Origin: a virus
IMG/VR virus record: IMGVR_UViG_3300033146_005641
Coordinates: 55,352-119,351 of that record
Length of the DNA: 64,000 nt
Reading direction: 5' to 3' (one strand)
Shown here: positions 1-7,156 of the stretch, one piece after another
Position numbering within the stretch: position 1 is the first letter of the stretch
Layout of the letters: every line of letters starts with the position of its first letter
The notes under the pieces: model-generated
Told to the model about the DNA's origin: nothing
Databases searched by the model: none
Seen by the model: only the letters and a program-made list of their open reading frames with translations
Position numbers and translations under genes: made by a program

Positions 1-179
1 AAGAGGTTAAAAAAGAATTAAAAGAAGAAAAGGAAAAATTAGAGAAAGAAAATTTTATTCTTCTAAATACTCAAAAAACTCTTTTAGAAAACCTTAACGA
101 TTCTTTGCTTTTGTTAGAAACTTATAATATAAAACAATATAAAACAATAACTTCTAATAGCTTGGATGAATATGTATAA
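1..179 (+). CDS. C-terminal end of an unknown coiled-coil protein (partial)
   Basis: The reading frame is open from base 3 to the TAA at 177-179 and has no start inside the window, so only the last 58 residues are seen. They are rich in Lys and Glu with a heptad-like spacing of Leu, as in a coiled coil. The stop overlaps the ATG of the next, broken, small gene (ATGTATAA). I do not recognise the family. Confidence 0.6.
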   Translation, partial: EVKKELKEEKEKLEKENFILLNTQKTLLENLNDSLLLLETYNIKQYKTITSNSLDEYV

Positions 180-323
180 ATTAGAATAGAATGTATTATA
201 TTATCTTTTTTAGTAGGTTTATCGATTGAATTAATCGTTTCATCTATATTATACTCTATTAGTTTTAATAAGATGTATGAAGACTATCAAAGTAAACTGC
301 TTTGGGCGATGTCGTATCTATAG
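173..323 (+). pseudogene. Frameshifted small gene with one hydrophobic segment
   Basis: An ATG at 173 overlaps the upstream stop and gives MYKLE before a TAG. The neighbouring frame then runs open to the TAG at 321-323 and encodes a hydrophobic stretch (CIILSFLVGLSIELIVSS) followed by a polar tail ending in WAMSYL. One single-base indel near base 187 would join the two parts into a ~50-residue membrane protein. The joining is my inference. Confidence 0.4.
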
Positions 324-337
324 AAAATTAAGATGAT

Positions 338-359
338 TTTAAGTTTTTTATATTATAAT
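338..359 (+). promoter_or_regulatory. Early-type promoter (Campylobacterota sigma70-like)
   Basis: TTTAAGTTTT at 338-347 and TATAAT at 354-359, upstream of the gene at 388. Confidence 0.65.
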
Positions 360-387
360 ATATAATATATAAAATGAAGTATTGAAG

Positions 388-603
388 ATGACTGATACAA
401 AAGAATTAGCAAAGCTAATATGGCTAGAAGATGATCTAGACGCCAAAAAAGAGCTATCATATAAAATGATTGATAGTTTAGTTGCTAAAAATGAAACCAA
501 AGAAAGGTTTAGAAAAAATATTTCTAATTGTAAATCTAAAAATAAAATAGATAAGCTGGCCGCAGATATTACATTAGTCGGATATAACCTGAAGGTATTA
601 TGA
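388..603 (+). CDS. Small early protein of unknown function
   Basis: 71 residues starting MTDTKELAKLIW, charged, with no membrane segment. A TTG at 382 could add two residues, but the ATG at 388 begins a conventional start. There is no good Shine-Dalgarno sequence; the leader (ATGAAGTATTGAAG) looks like a decayed copy of the usual AGGATAGAAAG leader. Its stop overlaps the ATG of the next, broken, gene (ATGA), so the two were once translationally coupled. The family is not recognised. Confidence 0.55.
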   Translation: MTDTKELAKLIWLEDDLDAKKELSYKMIDSLVAKNETKERFRKNISNCKSKNKIDKLAADITLVGYNLKVL

Positions 604-779
604 TAGATGATTTAGATGCTAAAATTTTAGGTATAATTGAGACATTGATGATATAGCAATAGATCTTAATTCTAGTGAGAATAATCTAATTTATGATTAT
701 AAAAAAATTTAATATACCTATTTTAAAAGAATATAATGATCAGTTACTCTCTTTAAATAAATTAGAAGAGATATTATAG
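600..779 (+). pseudogene. Small gene with two frameshifts
   Basis: Starting at the ATG at 600 the frame reads MIDDLDAKILGIIET and stops soon after. A second frame continues IDDIAIDLNSSENNLIYDY, and a third carries on as NIPILKEYNDQLLSLNKL to a TAG at 777-779. Joined by two single-base shifts, the second in the A7T3 run near 703-712, they give one coherent acidic protein of about 58 residues. It lies directly before the terminator hairpin at 775-796. Confidence 0.5.
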
Positions 780-796
780 AGACTGAAGTCTCTATA
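775..796. terminator. Bidirectional hairpin terminator between convergent genes
   Basis: A near-perfect palindrome: TATAGAGAC, loop TGAA, GTCTCTATA. It is flanked by T-rich and A-rich sequence on the two sides and sits exactly where the early plus-strand unit meets the 3' end of the tail-sheath gene. Confidence 0.7.
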
Positions 797-798
797 AT

Positions 799-2904
799 TT
801 AAGCACCTATAACAGTTGCAAATGATCTAGTTCCAACATTATTAAAATTCAGCTTAATAAATTCAGCAGCATATTTAGGCTTAATGTAAATATCTACAAC
901 TAATTCGTTTCTACTAATCACATCTGGAGTATTGTTAGTTTCATCACAAACAACTAAGAAATCCTCTATACCTCTTCCTGCCTTAACAGAACTTAGGAAC
1001 GGATTAAACATTGCTAAAATGGCATTTCTTGTGAAAGAATCATTAAATTCAAAAGTTTGAGATTTTGCGGCTTTAGCCATAGCTCTTTCAAGAACATTAA
1101 ATAATCCTCTTACATTGATTCTATCAAATGAAGAAGCATAATTAATCATAGTCTTTTGACCCCAAACTAAATTACCTTCACCCGGAAAATTAACTATAGG
1201 ATTAATATTATTAGAATACAAAGAGTCTCTTTGAGGTTGATTAGGACTAAAAGAGATTCTATCAATATTTCTTAATCTACCTCTTTTAAGACCCGCCGAA
1301 GCCCACCAAGAAGCTTGATTAGTATTAGTATTAGCTCTAAGACCTGCTACATCACCCGCAATATTAATCCATCTAAATTTTTTAGCATATCCGTCATAAA
1401 TTCTAACATAATTTCCAAAGTAAGATGCAAACATAGTTCTTAGGAATGGTGGATTATTTTTAATTTTTCTAGTTATTCCCTCAACAACTACTGCAGCCTT
1501 CTTACCCACTACGTCTGAATAAGATGCTCCAATGAAAGCAATACAATCTTTTCTATTATCGGCTAGTAGTGCTGCTGAACCTCCTTCATCGTTTTCGTTA
1601 CCAATAACTATATCTATAAGATATAATTCTTTATCTTCTACGGTCATATATGCATCTTGAATAGAACCTTGATCAGTAATAATAGGTGAAACTCCGCCCC
1701 ATAAACTTAAAGGTCCTTGTACATAATTAGTATTAGGTAAAGAGGGATCATCATTTACGTCAAATCCTTGAGAATCTTTAAAGACTGCAGAATATACATA
1801 TGATTTATACGTACTTGTAGTAATTTCACCTGTAATCGGATTAGGTTTAGAGTGAACTTCTACATCAAAAGTACTTAAAGACCGATTATCTATAACGTAA
1901 ACAAGTTCAGAGTTTTCATTAATTACTGTTTCTATATATTTAGACTTTCCGTTTCCGTCCACGGCTTCAGGATTAAAAGATACTATAAAGGTTTCGTATG
2001 ATTCGTCCTTTTTAATAATAATTCCTACTTCATCTTCTTCGGTAGGAGGATAGTCGAATAAATCTAAAACAGAAACACCTTCAAAAGCCTCACTCGCTGA
2101 GCTAACATTTTCGTATCCTATAACTTGATCTACAAAGTCATAAGAATTAACTATTGCTATTTCAATTCCATTATTAACGCTACCAGCAGTTTTAGAGAAG
2201 AATCTTAATTTAACTTCATCTTCAAATCCGTAGAAGTCTTTAGAATATTCAAAATCATTAAAATTTTTAATCAATTCATATTTTTGATTAAAATCAGGTT
2301 CTTTAACCACTGCAGGATTAGTTATATCTCTATAAGCATAAACTCCTGAATTTTGATGTTGTGAATATACTATAATTTTACTTCCTGGAAGGATTTCATA
2401 TTGTAAACCTTCGTCAACCTCTGATTGAGTATTTGTATCCCATAAAATAAAAGTTAATGCGTAAGATTGTGTAGCTTCATCGAAATCTATCTTCTTTACT
2501 TTGTATTTAGATTGATTTTCTTGACCCTCAAAAGTAATAATAGAACCTCTATAGATATCTTTCACACTTGATAAACCGTTTACTAATCTATCTCCAACAG
2601 TATGATTCCCCGGTACTTCAATAGTAGTCTTATTATATACACCTGATTCTGAAAATACTCTAGAAATTACTAATTTATCTGAATAATCTAAAAATTTAGA
2701 ACATTGAAACCACTCATTGTAGTTTTTATCTGTAGGTTTTCCGAAGTAATATTCTAGCTCTTTTTTATTAGTTATTAAAAAAGGTTGTTCAATCGCACCC
2801 TTTTCAAAATTACCTGCGAAAAACGCTACCGATGTAGAAACGCTAGGTACAATCGCGGAATTGTCAATTTCGTTTATATAAACGCCCGGACTTAAATATG
2901 CCAT
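799..2904 (-). CDS. 18: Tail sheath protein (T4 gp18 family)
   Basis: 701 residues, close to the length of T4 gp18 (659). It forms the contractile sheath around the tail tube. The N-terminus MAYLSPGVYINEID is the classic sheath start. The C-terminal third has the most conserved gp18 segments, including a KKFRWINIAGDVAGLRA-type region (~505-525), SPNQPQRDSLY (~560) and NPIVNFPGEGNLVWGQKT (~580). The end (KPKYAAEFIKLNF) is the sheath handshake region. The start ATG follows AAGGAAATATA. It is downstream of the gp19 gene on the same strand, as in T4 but in reversed order, and a late box lies ~117 bases upstream. Confidence 0.97.
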   Translation of the reverse strand: MAYLSPGVYINEIDNSAIVPSVSTSVAFFAGNFEKGAIEQPFLITNKKELEYYFGKPTDKNYNEWFQCSKFLDYSDKLVISRVFSESGVYNKTTIEVPGNHTVGDRLVNGLSSVKDIYRGSIITFEGQENQSKYKVKKIDFDEATQSYALTFILWDTNTQSEVDEGLQYEILPGSKIIVYSQHQNSGVYAYRDITNPAVVKEPDFNQKYELIKNFNDFEYSKDFYGFEDEVKLRFFSKTAGSVNNGIEIAIVNSYDFVDQVIGYENVSSASEAFEGVSVLDLFDYPPTEEDEVGIIIKKDESYETFIVSFNPEAVDGNGKSKYIETVINENSELVYVIDNRSLSTFDVEVHSKPNPITGEITTSTYKSYVYSAVFKDSQGFDVNDDPSLPNTNYVQGPLSLWGGVSPIITDQGSIQDAYMTVEDKELYLIDIVIGNENDEGGSAALLADNRKDCIAFIGASYSDVVGKKAAVVVEGITRKIKNNPPFLRTMFASYFGNYVRIYDGYAKKFRWINIAGDVAGLRANTNTNQASWWASAGLKRGRLRNIDRISFSPNQPQRDSLYSNNINPIVNFPGEGNLVWGQKTMINYASSFDRINVRGLFNVLERAMAKAAKSQTFEFNDSFTRNAILAMFNPFLSSVKAGRGIEDFLVVCDETNNTPDVISRNELVVDIYIKPKYAAEFIKLNFNNVGTRSFATVIGA

Positions 2905-3020
2905 TATATTTCCTTAATTTTAGTCAATAGGAAAGTGTAATTCTTGATACTTTTTCTGAGGTTAGGGCTCTTCACCGTTAACAGCATCTCGAAGCCTATC
3001 ACTACTCACTATTGCTAAAA

Positions 3021-3028
3021 TATTTATA
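3021..3028 (-). promoter_or_regulatory. T4-type late promoter for the tail sheath gene
   Basis: TATAAATA on the minus strand, 117 bases upstream of the sheath ATG. The transcript would have a long leader (2905-3020), which has G+C-richer sequence than its surroundings and weak pairing between TAGGCTT and GAGCCCTA. Confidence 0.7.
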
Positions 3029-3035
3029 AAATATA

Positions 3036-3611
3036 TTAAAGAGCGTTTTCGTTTTCTGATGCGTTTTTAGGCTCGTAAGAAGATGATTCTTCATTACCTA
3101 TAACCCAGTCACTGTAAGCGAAGGTCATATCAAATTCAGCAATTGTATCTGAAGAGTCATCGCCATAAGAAATCTCACCGATGCTTTGAGGAAAACAATT
3201 GTGAAGTGTATAAGTAGCTACAGGTTTTCCTGCTGAATCTAATTGTTCAACTCTTAAATCAGCTAAAACCGAGCCAGGGTTTCCTGCGTGTTTATTTTCT
3301 TGAAAATTGTCGCAGGCGTCAGCCCATTTAATCATATCTAATCTGAATGAATGATTTTCTTGTAGATAGAAACTTAAACTCCAAGCATTATCGAATGTAG
3401 TATCGCCAGGTAAGATTAATTTTCTACCTTGACTCCATACTTCAATTTGTCCTACTTCTTTACCCGGTGCTGTAGCACTTTTCGCTAAAACGTCTACTTC
3501 ATTCAAAGCTGTAGCACCTGAAACTGAAGAAGGAAAAGAAAATGTTACTCTATATTTATTTGCTCTTGCTCCTGCTCCAAGTGCAGCAGAAAGTTCTTTG
3601 ATTGTAGCCAT
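3036..3611 (-). CDS. 19: Tail tube protein (T4 gp19 family)
   Basis: 191 residues, against 163 in T4 gp19. It is the hexameric inner-tube subunit that is stacked inside the sheath. Family features are the ANKYRVTFSFP N-terminal strand (~17-27), a SATAPGKEVGQIEVWSQGRK segment (~44-63) and the C-terminal strand PQSIGEISYGDDSSDTIAEF (~140-159). A Ser/Asn/Glu-rich tail of ~20 residues is extra. Three further tube-fold genes lie beside it. The ATG follows AAGGATATCCTT, weakly SD-like, and a late box sits 22 bases upstream. Confidence 0.93.
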   Translation of the reverse strand: MATIKELSAALGAGARANKYRVTFSFPSSVSGATALNEVDVLAKSATAPGKEVGQIEVWSQGRKLILPGDTTFDNAWSLSFYLQENHSFRLDMIKWADACDNFQENKHAGNPGSVLADLRVEQLDSAGKPVATYTLHNCFPQSIGEISYGDDSSDTIAEFDMTFAYSDWVIGNEESSSYEPKNASENENAL

Positions 3612-3632
3612 AAGGATATTCCTTTTTTTATT

Positions 3633-3640
3633 TATTTATA
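3633..3640 (-). promoter_or_regulatory. T4-type late promoter for the tail tube gene
   Basis: TATAAATA on the minus strand, 22 bases upstream of the tube ATG at 3611. Confidence 0.8.
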
Positions 3641-3642
3641 AA

Positions 3643-4323
3643 CTAACTTATTAAGCCGCCTAGGCGATCGCCTAGTATATTTTCAGCGGCCTGTTTCTCT
3701 ACGCTATTACCGATTATTACATCTGAAAATGCAAAAGTAATAGATGTAGAAGATATCTCTGATGTACTATCATCTAATTGTATATCTTCTACATTTATGG
3801 GAAAAGCGCCTATAATGGTAGCTTCTAATATTATGTTTTCCGAATTTCCTAACTGCTGTATTTTTATATCTTTTTGATATTCGGGTGCAACACCCGATAA
3901 TAATAGTTGTGTATGATCTTTTACTATAGCTTTTACTTCTTTTACAGCATCTTTTAAAGAGTTGATTTCGCTTAATGCTAAACCAGATAAAGTATCTAGT
4001 CCTTTAAAATATCCGCCCTGATTTTTTAGTGCTAGAGAGTGCATATCTTCCATCCATTGTGTAAAATATCTTCTCGCTACCATCTCAGAATCATTATAAA
4101 ATACTACTGTCCAGGAGCCGGATAAAGAGGTCTCACCTATTATTTGAGTTTTTTTACCCTTAATAGTTACATCTACAGGAGTTATTACTCTACCGGGAAG
4201 TGCGGCAGCATGACACATAACGTCTAAGCTTCTAGAGATTTCAATCGTAGGAACTAATAATCTATACTTATTAGACCTAGCACCACTTTTAAGAGTATTG
4301 ATTAAGTTTTTTATTTTAGACAC
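3643..4323 (-). CDS. Tail tube-like protein (gp19 paralogue)
   Basis: 226 residues. It shares the layout of the tube protein next to it: GARSNKYRLLVP (~14-25) against GARANKYRVTFSF, then AAALPGRVITPVDVTIKGKK, and a C-terminal ELxDSTSEISSTSITFAFSD strand that matches AEFDMTFAYSD of gp19. The gene overlaps the stop of the upstream gene by one base. Likely roles are tube initiator, tube terminator or a second tube component; the sequence does not say which. Confidence 0.8.
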   Translation of the reverse strand: MSKIKNLINTLKSGARSNKYRLLVPTIEISRSLDVMCHAAALPGRVITPVDVTIKGKKTQIIGETSLSGSWTVVFYNDSEMVARRYFTQWMEDMHSLALKNQGGYFKGLDTLSGLALSEINSLKDAVKEVKAIVKDHTQLLLSGVAPEYQKDIKIQQLGNSENIILEATIIGAFPINVEDIQLDDSTSEISSTSITFAFSDVIIGNSVEKQAAENILGDRLGGLIS

Positions 4324-5081
4324 TATACACCTTTATTTAATAAATTAGAAAAAGATTTTATCATTTCTTTTTTATCTTTTAATAATTCAGGAATATCTGG
4401 AAGACTATCTGAAAATATATCACCTAAAGAATTTTCAATACCTGAAGTAGCTGAACGTACTCTTTTATCTAATGCTGTTACGGCAGCCCTAACCAATCTT
4501 TGAACAGCACCTACACTCATATTTTCAAAAGACTCATCTTTAGTCATGATTAAAAAAGAGAATTCGACGTGTAGTTCTAAGAATCCTGATACACTACTTG
4601 TATCAAATTCTATATTAGATACTTTAGTAGGATATACACCCTCGAAAATATATTTAGCTACTTCGTTTTCATTCCAATCTTTTACTATTAAATTGATAGA
4701 TCCTAAAATATCTTGCTTAACTTGTCTGCTAAACATTAATTTAATGTCTTCGTTTGGTTTAATTGTATTTTTATCTAAACCTTTCTGCCAAGTAATTAGA
4801 TCTCTTAAAATTTCATGTTTTTCATCTATTATTAGAGTTACACTTAAAGATCTATTATAATCCACTCTAGTCATAATAGGAATAGTAGAACCTTTATAAT
4901 TTATTTCTACTTTTTTTGTATCAATTTCAGGAATTGATATATTTTTACATAATATATCGTACTGATGTGAAGTTTTTTGATTATTGAGATTTTTAGGAAA
5001 AGTTATTTCTACAGAAAAATTGGCAGGCCTTGATAAATTCCCACCAGCGTCAAATAATAAATTTCCTATAGAATTACTCAT
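4323..5081 (-). CDS. Tail tube-like structural protein
   Basis: 252 residues with the tube-fold plan: N-terminal strand PANFSVEITFP (~18-28), a central ISIPEIDTKKVEINYKGS segment (~48-65), RSLSVTLIIDEKHEILRDLI (~77-96) and a C-terminal sandwich strand ELHVEFSFLIM. The last ~60 residues are an added alpha-helical tail. It is first in the minus-strand operon with the gp19-like genes and is driven by the divergent late promoter at 5107-5118. A tail-tube adaptor such as gp54/gp3/gp15 is possible, but this is not proven. Confidence 0.7.
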   Translation of the reverse strand: MSNSIGNLLFDAGGNLSRPANFSVEITFPKNLNNQKTSHQYDILCKNISIPEIDTKKVEINYKGSTIPIMTRVDYNRSLSVTLIIDEKHEILRDLITWQKGLDKNTIKPNEDIKLMFSRQVKQDILGSINLIVKDWNENEVAKYIFEGVYPTKVSNIEFDTSSVSGFLELHVEFSFLIMTKDESFENMSVGAVQRLVRAAVTALDKRVRSATSGIENSLGDIFSDSLPDIPELLKDKKEMIKSFSNLLNKGV

Positions 5082-5106
5082 TTATTTTTTCCTTTTTATA
5101 TTTAAA

Positions 5107-5118
5107 TATTTATAAATA
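5107..5118. promoter_or_regulatory. Divergent late promoter pair
   Basis: The palindrome TATTTATAAATA contains TATAAATA on both strands (plus 5111-5118, minus 5107-5114). The plus-strand gene starts 18 bases away and the minus-strand gene 26 bases away, both at normal distance. Confidence 0.8.
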
Positions 5119-5136
5119 TCCTAATAAAGGAACTAA

Positions 5137-5694
5137 ATGAAAGTAGAAGATATTGTTCAAAATATTTATAATACTAATTGGGTACTATCTGATGAATTTG
5201 AAATAGAAATAGATAATCCCGGCGAAATAAAACAAGAAGTATGGAATATGTGTGTTATATCTTTTTCTATGCCTGAATTGTCGTCGGCGGCAGGTAGTTC
5301 TGTTTTAGGAGGAATTAGAAAACTTACATCACGAATGTATGATACTTTCATAATTAATATAGCTTTTAGAGATATCGGCCATACCAAACTTAGAAAATAT
5401 TTTGAAAGAAAATTTGCTTTACAACAAAAAATGTATTATGATCAAATATCTACTAAAATAGGCTTATTTCATATTGATTCTTCTGAAGGAAGTAGAAGAA
5501 AGTTATTTTCAGCAGATGCGTTAATAACCAATATATCAGGATTAACTTTCAATAATGCAGAAAGTAATATTCAGGAGTTTACGGTGAGTTTTTCGGCTAG
5601 CTCTTTCAGTACTGATGAACTATTAAATTTCGGTACTTCTGAATTCGAATCAGAGGTAATTGATAACTTAATTGCTAACTTAAAAGATGATTAA
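5137..5694 (+). CDS. Tail tube-fold structural protein, first gene of the baseplate operon
   Basis: 185 residues, preceded by AAAGGAACTAA. The pattern DEFEIEIDNPG (~19-29), SFSMPELSSAAGSSVLGGIRK (~43-63), FIINIAFRDIGHTKLRKYF and ITNISGLTFNNAESNIQEFTVSFSA (~129-153) is that of the gp19-like tube domain. It begins the plus-strand baseplate block and shares the divergent late promoter with the tube genes on the other strand. In T4, gp54 and gp48 link the tube to the baseplate, so a similar job is reasonable. Confidence 0.65.
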   Translation: MKVEDIVQNIYNTNWVLSDEFEIEIDNPGEIKQEVWNMCVISFSMPELSSAAGSSVLGGIRKLTSRMYDTFIINIAFRDIGHTKLRKYFERKFALQQKMYYDQISTKIGLFHIDSSEGSRRKLFSADALITNISGLTFNNAESNIQEFTVSFSASSFSTDELLNFGTSEFESEVIDNLIANLKDD

Positions 5695-5711
5695 GATTAT
5701 TATTATATAAT
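5690..5711 (+). promoter_or_regulatory. Possible early/middle promoter
   Basis: ATTAAGATTA at 5690-5699 and TATAAT at 5706-5711, then a good AGAGGAG ribosome binding site before the gene at 5733. It overlaps the end of the upstream gene. Confidence 0.45.
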
Positions 5712-5732
5712 AAAATATTAGAGGAGAAAAAT

Positions 5733-6476
5733 ATGGCAGTAGTAATAAATACTCAGAGTAAACAAGATAACCTAAAATCACAGACGTCAACGAATAAAAC
5801 ATCGGACTCAATGAATAAGACTTTACAATTAGGTCCTAGAAAAAGCGTTACTATTCATCCGTGGAAAGCAAAAGCTAAAAAGGATTTTATTAAGGTTTTT
5901 AAGAAAAAAGGTAAAAATGTATCGGAAAGAGATGTTTTAGACGTTTTGGTGTATCCGTATATCGAAGAAAAAATATTTTTAAATTCTGCAGAAGTTCAAT
6001 ATATTTTAACTGAATTAAGAAAGATTTCGATAAAAGATCAGAATATTGAGTTTATTCTTACTTGTGATAAGTGTACAAAAGAGTTTGATGTAGAAACTAA
6101 TATAGATAATTTAGTACACTATAAAGAAACTCTAATACCTATAAAAGACGATAATATTGAATGGAAAGAAGTTTCGTCGCTAAAGGAATTAGAAAATAAT
6201 TTAAAGAAATTTTCTGAAGAACCTCCTAGTATAATTAACATGGCTATGAATATAAAAAACTATAATGGGAATGAAATAGATTCTATTGAAAAATTTATAG
6301 AGATTTATGATGATATGAGCATGGGTGAAGTCGATATTATCGAAACTAGATGGAAGGAAGTTTCTTCAAACTTTGAAATATATCAAGAATTAGAATGTCC
6401 TCATTGTAAATATAAGACGGCATATTTATTTGATATTATACCTTCGTTTTTTGATCCTCTTTTGCCTAAAGAGTAA
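5733..6476 (+). CDS. Baseplate hub protein/assembly factor (T4 gp26/gp51-type)
   Basis: 247 residues. A Lys-rich N-terminus (~1-75) leads to a domain with two CxxC pairs, CDKC (~111-114) and CPHC (~224-227), that could bind zinc. The stretch VLVYPYIEEKIFLNSAEVQYILTELRKIS (given here only as a landmark, ~72-100) resembles the DRD/loop region of the T4 baseplate family that contains gp26 and gp51 (Pfam T4_baseplate). The next gene has the same CxxC layout, so the pair may be gp51 and gp26, or a duplicated gp26. Both precede the tape-measure gene, as gp51, gp27 and gp28 precede gp29 in T4. Confidence 0.7.
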   Translation: MAVVINTQSKQDNLKSQTSTNKTSDSMNKTLQLGPRKSVTIHPWKAKAKKDFIKVFKKKGKNVSERDVLDVLVYPYIEEKIFLNSAEVQYILTELRKISIKDQNIEFILTCDKCTKEFDVETNIDNLVHYKETLIPIKDDNIEWKEVSSLKELENNLKKFSEEPPSIINMAMNIKNYNGNEIDSIEKFIEIYDDMSMGEVDIIETRWKEVSSNFEIYQELECPHCKYKTAYLFDIIPSFFDPLLPKE

Positions 6477-6484
6477 TATTTATT

Positions 6485-7126
6485 ATGTGTTTCAGAGATA
6501 AATTAAAAAAAGTAAAAAGATATAATTCATTTCAAGAAAAAGAAGCACTATTATCTATATTAGACGAGGATAGCGTTGATATAATTAATACCTCGAAAAT
6601 TTTAGGTCTAACTCCGACTAATAAATTAGAAGCTGAAGCACTTATTATGAAGGCTAGAGAAATTTCTGTTTCAGAATCTATTGACTTAACTAGTTCTTGT
6701 CCTAATTGTGACTATATTAACATGACTAGTATTGATATACCTTCTATGTTTTTTAAGGGGGAGATTGATTCAAAAATACCCGAAGGTATTTATGAAGATT
6801 TATCAGAAGCAAATATTGAAGGCTTGGAAGATTTAGAACTAGATAAATATAATGAATTAGAAAATAAATTAGAAAGTAATAATAAAAATATTTTTGATAA
6901 TGTAGTTGAAATTAATTGTTTATCTTGTAAATATAAATATCAAACTAAAATAGAGCCACTAAAGTTTATTTCTAAATTCTCTATATCTAACCTGTATGAA
7001 CAATATTCTGATATTACTTACTATTCTCATATGAATAAGTCTGACGTAGATAATATGTATCCTTTTGAGAGAGAAATATTCATTGGATTAATACAGAAAA
7101 AAGAAGATGAAAAAGACTCTGTCTAA
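6485..7126 (+). CDS. Baseplate hub protein/assembly factor (gp26/gp51-type), second copy
   Basis: 213 residues. Like its neighbour it has two CxxC pairs, CPNC (~73-76) and CLSC (~146-149), and ends with YPFEREIFIGLI, similar to the C-terminus of gp26-type proteins. There are only eight bases between it and the upstream gene and no clear Shine-Dalgarno sequence, so translation is probably coupled. The C-terminus is followed by a late promoter for the tape-measure gene. Confidence 0.65.
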   Translation: MCFRDKLKKVKRYNSFQEKEALLSILDEDSVDIINTSKILGLTPTNKLEAEALIMKAREISVSESIDLTSSCPNCDYINMTSIDIPSMFFKGEIDSKIPEGIYEDLSEANIEGLEDLELDKYNELENKLESNNKNIFDNVVEINCLSCKYKYQTKIEPLKFISKFSISNLYEQYSDITYYSHMNKSDVDNMYPFEREIFIGLIQKKEDEKDSV

Positions 7127-7128
7127 AA

Positions 7129-7136
7129 TATAAATA
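7129..7136 (+). promoter_or_regulatory. T4-type late promoter for the tape-measure gene
   Basis: TATAAATA, 20 bases upstream of the GTG start at 7157, with AGGAG between them. Confidence 0.8.
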
Positions 7137-7156
7137 CTTAAAAACTAGGAGACTAA

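Noticed and set aside
2905-3020. Possible tRNA or structured RNA in the sheath leader
   Set aside because: No T-loop GTTCRANNC, no acceptor stem pairing; only weak local pairing.
4546-4860. Open frame of 104 codons on the plus strand
   Set aside because: Lies inside the tube-like gene on the other strand, no leader, unlikely composition.
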